Source of the DNA: Sthenelais limicola
Taxonomy: Eukaryota; Annelida; Polychaeta; Phyllodocida; Sigalionidae
DNA: 64,000 nucleotides
Direction of reading: 5' to 3'
NCBI GenBank assembly: GCA_942159475.1
Contig: OW804096.1
Span: 138,135,972 to 138,199,971 of the forward strand
Shown here: positions 22,681-32,877 of the stretch, piece after piece
Position numbering within the stretch: position 1 is the first letter of the stretch
Layout: each line of letters starts with the position of its first letter
The notes under the pieces: model-generated
The model's database searches: none
The model's input: only the letters and a program-made list of their open reading frames with translations
Told to the model about the DNA's origin: nothing
Position numbers and translations under genes: made by a program

Positions 22681-22852
22681 TTAGAGACGGGAACATTGGG
22701 GATTTGTTGTACTTAAAGTTTTTATTTCAGCTATTGTTTATTCAGTGATAGACTATTAGCGGTTACACCAGTGTGGATCCAATTTTCTTTGAACCTGGAT
22801 TCACAGTACTATAACGTTAACAATGATTTAAAGCAAATTTTGTCATTTTAGT

Positions 22853-23205
22853 CATATTGTGACTTATAGGACTGGATTTATCAATATTCTGCTGCTGTTA
22901 TATATTTATACAAGAGTTACTCATATTATGACTTATAGGACTGGATTGATCAATATTCTGCTGCTGTTATATAATTATACAAGAGTTACTCATATTATGA
23001 CTTATAGGACTGGATTTATCAATATTCTGCTGCTGTTATATGTTTATACAAGAGTTACTCATATAATGACTTATAGGACTGGATTTATCAATATTCTGCT
23101 GCTGTTATATGTTTATACAAGAGTTACTCATATTGTGACTTATAGGACTGGATTTATCAATATTCTGCTGCTGTTATACTTTTATACAAGAGTTACTACT
23201 ATTAT
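22853..23205 (+). repeat. 69-bp satellite array, 5 copies (locus 2)
   Basis: Same unit and orientation as 8161-8845. The last copy decays after TTTATACAAGAGTTACTA. Confidence 0.94.
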
Positions 23206-23221
23206 GATTTTTTTACCTTAG

Positions 23222-24003
23222 GTTGCTGAGAGTGCAGCTTTAACTAAGAGTGTAGCTTTAACTGAGAGTGCAGCTTTAACTGAGAGTGTAGCTTTAACTG
23301 AGTGTGTAGCTTTAACTGAGAGTGTAGCTTTAACTGAGAGTGCAGCTTTAACTGAGAGTGCCGCTTTAACAGAGAGAGCAGCTTTAACTGAGAGTGCAGC
23401 TTTAACTGAGAGAGCTGCTTTAACTGAGACTGTAGCTTTAACTGAGAGAGCAGCTTTAACTGAGAGAGCAGCTTTAACTCACAGTACAGCTTTAACTCAC
23501 AGTGTAGCTTTAACTGACAGTGCAGCTTTAACTGACAGTGCAGCTTTAACTGAGAGAGTTGCTTTAACTGAGAGAGCAGCTTTAACTGACAGTGCAGCTT
23601 TAACTGACAGTGCAGCTTTAACTGACAGTGCAGCTTTAACTGAGAGAGCAGCTTTAACTGACAGTACAGCTTTAACTGATAGTGTAGCTTTAACTGACAC
23701 TGCAGCTTTAACTGACACTGCAGCTTTAACTGAGAGAGCAGCTTTAACTGAGATTGCAGCTTTAACTGACAGTACAGCTTTAGCTGACAGTGCAGCTTTA
23801 ACTGAGAGAGCAGCTTTAACTGAGATTGCAGCTTTAACTGACAGTGTAGCTTTAACTGACAGTGCAGCTTTAACTGACAGTTCAGCTTTAACTGAGAGAA
23901 CTGCTTTAACTGTGAGTGCAGCTTTAACTGTGAGTGCAGCTTTAACGGTGAGTGCAGCTTTAACTGTGAGTGCAGCTTTAACTGACAGTGCAGCTTTAAC
24001 TTA
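23222..24003 (-). repeat. 18-bp satellite array, about 43 copies (locus 2, inverted)
   Basis: Plus strand reads GCAGCTTTAACTGAGAGT variants, the reverse complement of the 18-bp unit at locus 1, although the neighbouring 69-bp array keeps its orientation. Units are more diverged here (GACAGT, GAGAGA, GTGAGT) and lack the regular 54-bp higher-order pattern. Confidence 0.93.
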
Positions 24004-24165
24004 TCTTATGTTTGAGAGCGACAATTAGTAGTGTTCCCCATACATACATCACTGCCGGGTTGTGATGTAAGGCAACGAGCAGCAACATAAATCACTTGTT
24101 TAATTAATCAAGGGAAATCTGCCTCATTTGTTGGTGGATAAGTAATGTGGGAGAGGGGGGTAGAT

Positions 24166-24572
24166 GTGATCCGTTTTTGGAAAATGAGTCATAAGTCGCA
24201 AAATATGGATTTTGAGATATAACCATATTTGAAGAGAGGCGATCAAGCCGATTCCAATGAATGTAAACACTAGGACACCTAATAAGTATTTCCATATTTT
24301 AAGTTTGATATATTTTTTTTGGAAAAACCAAGTTCGCAATGTTTCTGGACGGGTAATTACCAGCAAAGTAACTAAATATGCTCCATATGAAGGTCTTCAT
24401 AATGCAAGGATATATTTAGTACAATGACCCGAAATGTGTTACATGGATTTATATGACTATAAGTGCTAAACCCTACACAATTCGGAACATTTCAATAAAG
24501 AGATCTTGTGGAAAAACAATTTGAAAAATATCAATTTTGCGACTTGTGACTCATTTTACTGGAACACAACAC
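24166..24572 (+). mobile_element. MITE-B, full length
   Basis: GTGATCCGTTTTTGG end variant. Flanked by AGAT at 24162-24165 and 24573-24576. Confidence 0.92.
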
Positions 24573-24639
24573 AGATCATCAAGATAAGAGGGAGGGGGTG
24601 ATAGGTCGTGAGGTGGAGGGAGGGAAGTTGGGGGGATGG

Positions 24640-24975
24640 CGGAGTCACTAGTAGCAAATGGATTTTGAGAAATCATCATATTTTCACAGATGAGATCAAC
24701 TGGATCCAAAAGATAGTAAACATTAAATTCATACAAGTAGTGTTTCTATATTTCATGTTTGATACATTTATGATTGAACAAAGGTTTGCGATATTTCTGG
24801 GTTGCCTATTACCAGTAAAATAAGTAAATACACCCCAAAGGATGACCTTCAAAGCGCAAGGATATATTTAATACAATGTCCTGATAGATTTATGCGAAAA
24901 GGTCATAACCTCCAAGAATTCAGAACATAATCATTCCAATCAAGAGATCTTGGGAAAAAATCACTTTTAGTCATG
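24640..24975 (+). mobile_element. MITE-B, both ends eroded
   Basis: Begins at GAGTCACTAGTAGCAAATGG and fades after GGGAAAAAATCACTTTTAG. Confidence 0.7.
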
Positions 24976-25046
24976 AAAGTTAGTGAATCTATTCATGCTA
25001 CACACAGCGTTAAGCAACCCAAGAATGAAAACTTTTCAGCAAATAT

Positions 25047-25452
25047 GTGATGTGTTTCAGGGAAATGAGTCATAAGTCGCAAAAAATAGATTTTGAGATA
25101 CCATTATATTTGAAAAGATGAGATCAAGCTGATTCCAATGATAGTAAACAGTCTAATAATCCAATAGGTATTTCTAGATTTTAAGTTAGATATTTTCGTT
25201 TTTGAAAAAAATGTTTCCAATATTTCTGGGGGTCAATAAACAGTAAAGTAACTAAATGTAGTCCATATGAGGACCTTTAAACGGAAAGGTATATTACATA
25301 GATTGTCCTGAAATTTAATACATCGAATGATATAGCTATAAGTGATTAACCCTCCAAAATGTAGAACATTCCAATAATGTGATCTTGTGAAAAAAACACT
25401 TTGAAAAATATCAATTTTGCGACTTATGACTCATTTTCCTGAAACACATCCC
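25047..25452 (+). mobile_element. MITE-B, full length (first of a tandem pair)
   Basis: Flanked by ATAT (25043-25046, 25453-25456). The right end is CACATCCC. Confidence 0.93.
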
Positions 25453-25458
25453 ATATAT

Positions 25459-25865
25459 GTGATGTGTTTCAGGAAAATAAGTCATAAGTCGCAAAAAATA
25501 GATTTTGGGATACCATTATATTTAAAAAGATGACATCAAGCCGATTCCAATGATGGTAAACAGTCTAATAATCCAATAGGTATTTCTAGATTTTAAGTTT
25601 GATATTTTCGTTTTTGAAAAAAAGGTTTCCAATATTTCTGGGGGTCAATAAACAGTAAAGTAACTAAATGTAGTCCATATGAGGACCTTTAAACGGAGAG
25701 GTATATTACATAGATTGTCCTGAAATTTAATATATCGATTGATATAGCTATAAGTGATTCACCCTCCAAAATGTAGAACATTCGAATAATGTGATCTTGT
25801 GAAAAAAAACACTTTGAAAAATATCAATTATGCGACTTATGACTCATTTTCCTGAAACACATCCC
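25459..25865 (+). mobile_element. MITE-B, full length (second of a tandem pair)
   Basis: Flanked by ATAT (25455-25458, 25866-25869). It matches the preceding copy almost base for base, including the rare CACATCCC right end, which suggests local duplication of a unit rather than two independent insertions. Confidence 0.93.
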
Positions 25866-25869
25866 ATAT

Positions 25870-25939
25870 ATCTTGTAAATAGAAAACTTTGAAAAATACC
25901 ATTTTTGCAACTTGTGGCTCCTTTTCCCATTACACATCA
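25870..25939 (+). mobile_element. MITE-B right-end fragment
   Basis: TCTTGTAAATAGAAAACTTT to CATTACACATCAC, a third and older MITE-B end directly after the pair. Confidence 0.65.
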
Positions 25940-26629
25940 CAAATGAGTAACACTTGAGAGAAATACATTATCAATTTAACAAAACTAAACTAACATAATG
26001 AGCTAGCCTAATAACAGATTCTTAAGCAGGAATAGAAAGCATATCCGACATTATATCCTATGCTATTTTTTAATCCGATCAGCAAATAGGCAATATTTAA
26101 AGCCACCTATATATATCCATATTGACCAAACCTCCCTTAGGCACACTCTAGATATAACCTCCTCCTTCCAAGAACGCCAAGTAGCCAAGGAGATGACGTT
26201 TTATCTTCAAGTTACACGTTCAGGCAACACTGGATTTAATAAAAATTTACTTTTTGTAGGCCCTAAATATCTTTACGAGGCAATGATGGTGTAGTGCCGG
26301 GGGCTAACAGTGCCTCTACCGGCCAGCTTGTCATCTACTCGCCCCGGTCCTGGGCGGTAAAAACTACCCCCACGCGCCAGGCGGCCCCTCGTAAAACTAG
26401 AGTAAAGTGGTATTAGACAGATAGGTTGTGTACCAACTGCTACATTGGGTGGTGGTGGGAGGTGGGGAGAGGTAGCGGTGGTTGCTGGCGTTGGGCGAAA
26501 ATAGGGGTGTATTGACAAGGTTATTGACAAGGTTATTAACAAGGTTATTGACGCTGTTGATGGTTTGCCATTGCTAGGAGATGTTGTTCTTGGAATCTGT
26601 TATTTTATTTAAGATATTTCACATGTAAA
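25940..26629. other. unassigned spacer with a GC-rich inverted-repeat segment
   Basis: TTTACGAGG at 26272-26280 and CCTCGTAAA at 26387-26395 bracket a 124-bp segment with much higher GC than its surroundings. It could be a small foldback element; no target duplication is clear. Otherwise nothing recognised. Confidence 0.35.
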
Positions 26630-26942
26630 TATGTCATGTGTCACAGAAAAATGGTCACAAGTAAAAACAAGTCTATTTTTCAAATGGTTTTTAACCAAGG
26701 AACCTTGCTCAGAATGTATAAATTTGGGGAATGTTTAGGTTTTTTAGTAGCATGAATACATGTATCCAATTTCAAGACTATATTTGATATGTCTATGGAA
26801 TTCTGAGGTTTTTTCTAAAGAGTATATATATTTAACTACTTTTCTTGTAATTGACCATCAGGAAATATCAACTGTTTTCTATACACTCAATATATAGAAA
26901 CACTTCTTAGATGTCCTAATGTTTACAGTCATTGGTGTCCGC
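26630..26942 (-). mobile_element. MITE-B, right end missing
   Basis: TGTGTCACAGAAAAATGGTC at the left. The interior is diverged and ends at GCTTGATCTCATA, where MITE-C begins. Confidence 0.6.
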
Positions 26943-26950
26943 TTGATCTC

Positions 26951-27292
26951 ATATTTGCATAGCCGCCATTTTGAATCTTGATTCGCATGGAATTATGGAA
27001 CTAATGGTACAGTGTAAAATCTATAGAAAACATGCCATGTTCAGCATGGAATATTTATGCATGCTCTAATGTCAATAGCCATGTTTTATAAATGTTTCCA
27101 TACCACAAGTCCCCATCTTTCCCATCATGCATTTGGCTTCCATAGATTATTTATACAAGTTATGATATTGGTGAAAACATTCTTGCAATTTTGAATACAA
27201 ATCTTGCCAAATATTTGTATGTCATATTTCAACAGGAAGCATCCCAGTATTCACTGCAGTAGACATGCGCAGTCAGACATGCAACTCCCCTA
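26951..27292 (+). mobile_element. MITE-C, first bases missing
   Basis: Starts TTTGCATAGCCGCC without TAGGGGA and ends GCAACTCCCCTA. Confidence 0.85.
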
Positions 27293-27293
27293 T

Positions 27294-27487
27294 TCGCCTT
27301 CACCAATCCTCCCAAATAACTCAAAATTAGGTTAAAAATGTTCTTCAACGTAACAAAGCAGATAATAAATCAACGCAATACCAGATATATTCACATATAC
27401 CTAGCATTCATCATTGTTCAGCCTGATTTAGCAGAATTTACTGAATGTGTAGAGCTGCCGATTGTACATTTACTGCCGATCTGACCC
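27294..27487 (-). mobile_element. MITE-A, left end missing
   Basis: Starts in TTCGCCTTCACCAATCC, directly after MITE-C, and ends CCGATCTGACCC. Confidence 0.8.
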
Positions 27488-27718
27488 ATCCATCATTGTC
27501 TGTAAATGCTTTATCCAACATGTGCTTCAGACAATCAATGATCTATTTATAACTTTATAGAGTGTAATTTAACAAAGGTCGATAACAAGGAGAATAATCA
27601 TCAAAACGGATTATATGAAACAATTGATGTTTTTCAAAAAGTGGTACTACTGCCAGCACTATATTCTGTAAATGTTGATATTAGGTACATTTAAGTATAT
27701 TATTATTTGGTATTATAT

Positions 27719-27763
27719 GGGTCAGGTTTTCAGAAAATGAGCTTCAAAATGCTGTATAACATA
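27719..27763 (-). mobile_element. MITE-A left part, host of the long-TIR transposon
   Basis: GGGTCAGGTTTTCAGAAAAT followed, after an internal deletion, by GAGCTTCAAAATGC and AACATA. The continuation, ATAACAGAACTGATACTTTA, is found at 32623-32668 beyond the transposon. Confidence 0.8.
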
Positions 27764-28450
27764 TAGTGAGGCAGATATGTAGCAATATTCATAACAATCG
27801 TGCATTTTGTCATAAAAGCATGAAACTTGGTAGAGTTGTAGATTATGGTCCCAGGTTTATTTTCAGATATGGCGCCATCTTGAATTATTATTATTATGGC
27901 CGTGGCGGCCATTTTAAAAATGGCCGCCACCAAATTAGAGGAATAGTGTGGCAATGGGTTTCAAATCCCAGAAATATTATTTTTTCCTCTTGATTTATTA
28001 ACTATGGGGTCCCTAAATCACATTGCAGTCTGATTTTAAGTTTGTGACATTGAGCAATATGAGATATTCAAGATGGCGGCCACTGAACCCCTTGAATCTG
28101 CAAAAAGGCATATCTCTGCTTATAATGGGGGTAGAATTATGTTCTAGATGTCTAAATATATGTTTATTCAGTCTAGGAATTCGATAAAGACATTCAAAAA
28201 CTCATTGGAGCAATAATTCCTAGTGAAATTTGCATTCTGGTATAAAATAATTCAAGATGGCCCCACCACCGAATCCTGCAAATATATGTACCAGCATATC
28301 TCAGCCCTTAATGGTGCTAGGAATATATTCAAGACGTCTACATAATGTTTCTGGAGCCTAGAAATTCGATAGAGTCATTGATTAAGTCATTGGACCAACA
28401 TTTTACAGTGAAAACAGCATTTGCTGCAAAATAAATTAAGATGGCCACCA
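27764..28450. repeat. left terminal inverted repeat with internal subrepeats
   Basis: Contains imperfect direct repeats of about 190 bp, each with an AAGATGGC(G/C)GCC-type word followed by a CATATCTC and CTAGAAATTCGATA-type segment. A perfect GCCATTTTAAAAATGGC palindrome lies near 27910-27930. Confidence 0.85.
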
Positions 28451-28549
28451 CTAATCAAAAGTGAGTATTCTTCAAACTTATGAGTAAAATACATAAACAA
28501 ATACAATTCCAACATTCAGTTATCATTTTCGACTTTGATGTCATTCCTC

Positions 28550-29703
28550 AATCTGATGAGTGGTGCATGCAACAGTCTCCTGCTACCACAATGTTCAAAT
28601 TCTGGTTCATGGCTCTCCATCTGGAATTGTTGGTTCTGACAATGTTGGTTCTGTCTTCTCAACAATGGCTATAGATCAGGCTCATGAACAAAACAATGCA
28701 ACTGTGAAGAGTGATGTATGGTGGGGCTGTTGGCCTTACTCAATCTCCTGCAGGTCTCCCGCATTGGATACTTGCTGGAGCAGAAGTGATGAGATTGACT
28801 GCTGAATTTGAAATGTCCATGGAGGCAGACCACAAAGGACAAGATTACCTTGCTTTGCCCAACATGGCCATAGCTTGGTTGGAGTCATGGAGGAAATGGC
28901 AACCCATTCCCAGAGTAGAAAAATGACCTGATGCCAACAAAACAGAGTTGTTTGCTTTCTTGACAGAGCATATTTCTCAGCTGACTGACAAGCAGGTTGT
29001 TACAACATATGGAGCACAGGTCCTCTGTCATTCTTCACAAGATTCCAGCCTACTAGCTCCTTGCAATCATGAAGAGGCTGATACAAGAATGATCCTGCAC
29101 CTGGCAGATGCAGTCCACCGAGGCTTCCAAAAGATTCTCCTCAGGACAGTTGATACTCATGTTGTTGTACTGGCAGTGGCAGCAATAGCCAAGACAAGAG
29201 TAAAGGAAATGTAGGTTGCCTTTGAAACTGGTCAGCACTTTCAATATATAGCTGCACATGCAGGGTTGGAAAAGGCCCCCGGCCCAGTTGTCTGCACCAC
29301 CCAGGTCAGCAATGCGGACAACCAAAAATGAACATTTGGGCGTCTGGCAGACAACCAGGTTTCACCTTTTATTGGTGTGAGTGGACAACCACATATTGTC
29401 ATATATATTTTGTTGGACAACCATATTTTGAAAAGGGACAACCACTTTTCAAAGCCATTTTCCAACCCTGACATGAGAAATCTGCGTCTCTTGGACCAGA
29501 CAAATCCAAGGCCCTACCAGTCTTTCATGCCTTTAGTGGCTGTGATACAGTATGGTTCTTCAGCACAAGGGGAAAAAAGACAGGATGGGAGACATGGAAG
29601 GCATTTGATGAGGTGACTTCAACATTTCTTGCATTGTTAACTGGACCATCTCATATATTGGATGCTCAAGTGGCTGTGCTGGAGCAGTCCATAATCCTGC
29701 TCT
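28550..29703 (+). pseudogene. transposon-encoded protein, 5' portion, broken
   Basis: Segments in order: WCMQQSPATTMFKFW (about 28558), FSTMAIDQAHEQNN (about 28657), GGAVGLTQSP (about 28716), NHEEADTRMILHLADAVHRG (about 29066), ILLRTVDTHVVVLAVAA (about 29135), QYIAAHA (about 29248) and FHAFSGCDTVWFF (about 29527). From memory, these motifs occur in this order in a large family of unnamed invertebrate proteins. I infer it is the transposon's own protein because it sits between the TIRs. Lesions: an apparent deletion between the first two segments, frameshifts near 28670 and 28712, stops at about 28924 and 29212, and the insertion at 29261-29470. Not functional. Its catalytic role is unknown to me. 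Confidence 0.7.
29261..29470. mobile_element. hAT-like non-autonomous element, 210 bp
   Basis: Ends CAGGGTTGGAAAA and TTTTCCAACCCTG are exact inverses. ACATG occurs on both sides (29256-29260, 29471-29475). CAGGG-type ends suit hAT elements, but the duplication read is 5 bp rather than the usual 8. It contains repeated GGACAACCA words and splits the transposon gene between QYIAAHA and the next segment. Confidence 0.7.
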
Positions 29704-31606
29704 CAATTCAATTCAATTCAATTCAAAAATTCTTTTATTGTAATCGATGATGTTATTAAAACTTGGTTGGTCAGGTCTGACTTCACAGCCAGGTCTTCCT
29801 GTGAATGCCGTCTTACTTGCATTAAGTCGTTACAATAAGTCGTTACAATAATAGATTGGTTTGTTACATAGAGAAAAATGAAAAAACTGTAAGTCTTAAG
29901 ACTAACAGTGTTGGGTATGGTTATGAGATGAGAGCTACTATGTAGCAATGAATGGATGCAAAATACTAATATAAGACAGTGAGTGAAAAAGCTAGCTAGG
30001 AAATAATTTCAACTGATATAATGATACAACATGCAGCAGATACTGGGCGCTATTAATATACAGTCAATTGATCCACTATTATAGATAGTACAGATATTAG
30101 GTAATCAATGAGGAGTTCACAGATCTGGTAGAATATCAACCCAGAAAAGGGTATACAACAAGCAGTTAGAATAACATTCATGTCTGGAATTAAAATGGTG
30201 TGAGAAGTTGGTGGGTGTATTTTTTTAAAACAGCTGGGTCATCGATTTTGTGAGCCTCAACTTTCAATGAGTTCCATCGAACGTGGCATTTATAGGTGGC
30301 AGAGCCAATGATTTTATTAAGTTTTGTTGGCATAACAGTAAGGTTTTTCCTTCCCTCAGCATGACTCCGGATCGATGACATAGTGTGAGACGTCTCTTAT
30401 CAATTGTAGAGGCCAAACATTTAATATTTCATGCTTGTGATCTACGTCATCAAATTTGGATTCATTAAAAATGATTCTCAATGCAAGATTTTGTTGAGAC
30501 TGCAGTTTTCGTAGTAGAGCTTTAGGAGCGGAGTCATATAAGAAGTCGCAATAGTCCAGGTTAGGAAGAATAGCTAATTTAAATAGATCACGTTTAGCCT
30601 TAAAAGTCAGGGAATTCGTGGCTTTATAAAGCAACCTGATCTTTGATGCAACAGGTATTAATGTTTTATTTACATGTGGTTTGAAGGTGAGTAGTTCAAC
30701 TAAGAGAAATCCGAGATATTTGTATTCATCAACAGAATCGAATTTGGAGGAGCCGAGGGAGAGGGCAAAACTGCTATTTTGCATCTTTGACCTAGCTAAA
30801 TAGCTAAGAGAAAAAGACATAGCCTTACATTTGGAAATATTTAAAGACAGCTTATTTTTAGCACACCAGATAGATATATTGTCTAGGTCTGCCTGAAGAT
30901 TGCGGTGAAGCAAATCAACTTCAGCGTTATGTCGGATGTTGGCATGTTTTACAATAGAACAGAGATCGTTGATATAGATTGTGAACAGTAATGGTCCCAG
31001 TATAGTCCCCTACGGGACGCCATAAGTAATAGTACCTTTGTCAGCTTTTAATCCTTTAACAGTGACGAACTGCTTTCTGCAGTTGAGATAATTTGTAAAC
31101 CAAAGTAGTTCCATGCCGGTTATGCCATAAGACTTTAATTTATTTAAAAGAATTTGATGATGAATGGTGTCAAAAGCTTTGCTGAAATCAAGAAAGACTG
31201 TTTTGTTCAATAGCTTGTTTTTTAGATTGGAATAAATATTATCTAGAAAATCAATTTGGGCTAGCTGTATCAAGTGATGCTTTCCAAAACCGTATTGGTA
31301 ATTATTGAATAATTTGTTTTGTTCGAAATGGTCCGTGAGCTGTTGCTGCACAGCTGCTTCAAGAATCTTGGCAGGCTTGGGGATACACAAGATAGGTCTA
31401 TAGTTTGATGTGCTCAGTTTGCTGTTCGCCTTAAATAGTGGCGTAACACAAGCCAATTTAAAACAACTGGGAATCTTACCTAATAACAGAGAAATGTTTA
31501 TAATATGAGTCATTTGATCGGTCAGAGCTAGCAAACATGACTTCAAAATGGGGGCAGGGAGAAAATCGATACCAGAGTTTTTTGTGGCATCAATTTTTTA
31601 TATTAA
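29704..31606 (-). mobile_element. LINE, 5' truncated, inserted in the transposon gene
   Basis: The 3' end on the left has AATAAAAGAATTTTTGAATT followed by about four ATTGA-type units. The 5' boundary is near 31606, where transposon coding sequence resumes. Non-LTR reverse transcriptase coding runs leftwards from 31606 to about 30190. Confidence 0.8.
30190..31606 (-). pseudogene. non-LTR reverse transcriptase (partial, dead)
   Basis: Reading leftwards: SGIDFLPAPILKSC, the YRPI segment, FLDFSKAFDTIHHQILLNKL (motif A with the catalytic Asp in LDFSKAF), then TYGVP followed by TAG at 31010-31012 where family members have Gln, then GTILGPLLFTIYINDL. The segment that should carry the catalytic YADD box is missing: KHANIR runs straight into the LQADLDNI region. 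The thumb continues through DEYKYLGFLLVE and LDYCDFLYDSAPK, with a further frameshift near 30360-30380. The same frame holds from 31606 to 30356 apart from the stop. Style resembles the CR1/L2/Jockey group. Confidence 0.85.
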
Positions 31607-31609
31607 CCA

Positions 31610-31883
31610 TCCCTCCGACTCAGCCATCCCTCCAACTCAGACGGCATTGTTGCAGCATATTGAGACGGCTGTGTACCAAGGAGGAGACTGCTGGGGAAAA
31701 GCTCTTGAAACATTTCCTGATTTACCATCTCCAGGAAACTGGGGATGGAAAGACCCTAGTGACTGGAAGTCATTTTGGACAGCTTTGCCTGAGGCTATCA
31801 TGTAGAGGACATTGTAAATGCAAGAAGGGTGGACTGAAATGCACTGCATTATGTGAATGCAGTGGTACAGACTGTGATGTGTA
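31610..31883 (+). pseudogene. transposon-encoded protein, 3' portion, broken
   Basis: Resumes beyond the LINE with IPPTQTALLQHIETAVYQGG, then WGKALETFPDLPSPGNWGW and WTALPEAI. A frameshift at about 31800 leads to CRGHCKCKKGGLKCTALCEC, a cysteine-rich C-terminus likely to bind metal, and a stop at 31881-31883. Some residues expected between this and the 5' portion appear to be lost. Confidence 0.72.
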
Positions 31884-31929
31884 GATAATCAGAAGGAGAA
31901 ACGGAATAAGATAACCCGATACAAATGAT

Positions 31930-32622
31930 ATATTATTTTACACCAGGAAACTAATTTCACAGAAAAATGTTGGTTCAATGACTTATCTAATGGTTCCATT
32001 AAAATTTCTAGGCTCCAGAAACATATATGTAGACATCTGGAATGTATTTCTAGCTCCATGAGGAGCTGATATATGCCGGCATGCTGATATATGCTGGTAA
32101 GATTTATAGGGCTCAGTGGTTTGGCCATCTTGAATTATTTCATAACAAAATGGATTCCCCACTAGGAATTAATGCTCCAACTAGTTATTGAATGTCTTCA
32201 TCAAATTCCTAGACTAAATAAACATATATTTAGACATGTAGAACATGATTCTACTCCAAATAGAAGCTGAGATATGATTATTTGTAGATTTACGGGGTTC
32301 AGCGGCGGCCATTTTGAATATCTCGTGTTGCTTAATGCCAGGAACTTCAGACTGCACAGTAATGTTATTTAGGGACCTAATATAAAATAAATCAAGAGAG
32401 AAAAAGACCTTTCTGGGATTTTTTTAGTTAGGTTTCCCCATTGCAAGACTATTGCTCCTTATTTGGTGGCGGCCATTTTTAAAATGGCCGCCACGACCGT
32501 AATAATAATAATTCAAGATGGCGCCATATCTGAAATTAATCCCAGGACCCTAATCTACAACTCTACCAAGTTTCATGCTTTTATGACAAAATGCACGATT
32601 GTTCTACATATCTGCCTCACTA
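31930..32622. repeat. right terminal inverted repeat
   Basis: Inverted counterpart of 27764-28450, including the GGTGGCGGCCATTTTTAAAA palindrome region and the AAGATGGCGCCAT word near the outer end. Confidence 0.85.
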
Positions 32623-32668
32623 ATAACAGAACTGATACTTTAAATCAATGCGATACCAAATATACTTA
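32623..32668 (-). mobile_element. MITE-A (class beta) continuation of the host copy
   Basis: ATAACAGAACTGATACTTTA onward; it completes the copy begun at 27719. Confidence 0.75.
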
Positions 32669-32669
32669 G

Positions 32670-32877
32670 ATGTACCAATGTACAATTGGCAGCTCTACAC
32701 ATTTAGTAAATTCTGCTCAATGAAACTGAAAAATGGCCAATGCCTGGTACATCGGAGTATATTTCATACTGCCTTTATTCAATCAATATGTTTGATTATG
32801 TTAGACTGCATTTTGAAAGTCATTATGATAATTGAGAGGATTGGGGAAGGGTAATACACGTTCTGGCAATTTCACCC
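32670..32877 (+). mobile_element. MITE-A, left end missing, diverged
   Basis: Begins AATGTACAATTGGCAGCTCT and ends TTTCACCC. It directly follows another partial copy in the opposite orientation. Confidence 0.75.

Larger units (their letters stand above)
27764..32622 (+). mobile_element. 4.86-kb DNA transposon with about 690-bp TIRs, decayed
   Basis: Outer ends are TAGTGAGGCAGATATGTA and its exact inverse. The left arm (27764 to about 28450) and right arm (about 31930-32622) can be followed as inverted copies along their length with scattered differences. ATA at 27761-27763 and 32623-32625 is a 3-bp target duplication, confirmed by the MITE-A sequence at the site. Between the arms lies a broken gene on the plus strand, with a hAT-like insertion and a LINE inside it. 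The protein belongs to a family I know only as unnamed invertebrate proteins. The superfamily is not assigned; the ends are not in CACTA orientation. Confidence 0.85.

Noticed and set aside
28480..28674. Host gene at 28.5-31.9 kb
   Set aside because: Lies between long TIRs, has several frameshifts and stops, and carries two insertions; best explained as a dead transposon gene.
29053..29474. Minus-strand ORFs over the transposon gene
   Set aside because: Antisense shadows of the plus-strand coding segments and of the hAT-like insertion.
27764..32622. CACTA-type (EnSpm) assignment of the long-TIR transposon
   Set aside because: The ends read TAGTG...CACTA, the reverse of the CACTA...TAGTG convention, and the encoded protein has no CACTA transposase motif I recognise.
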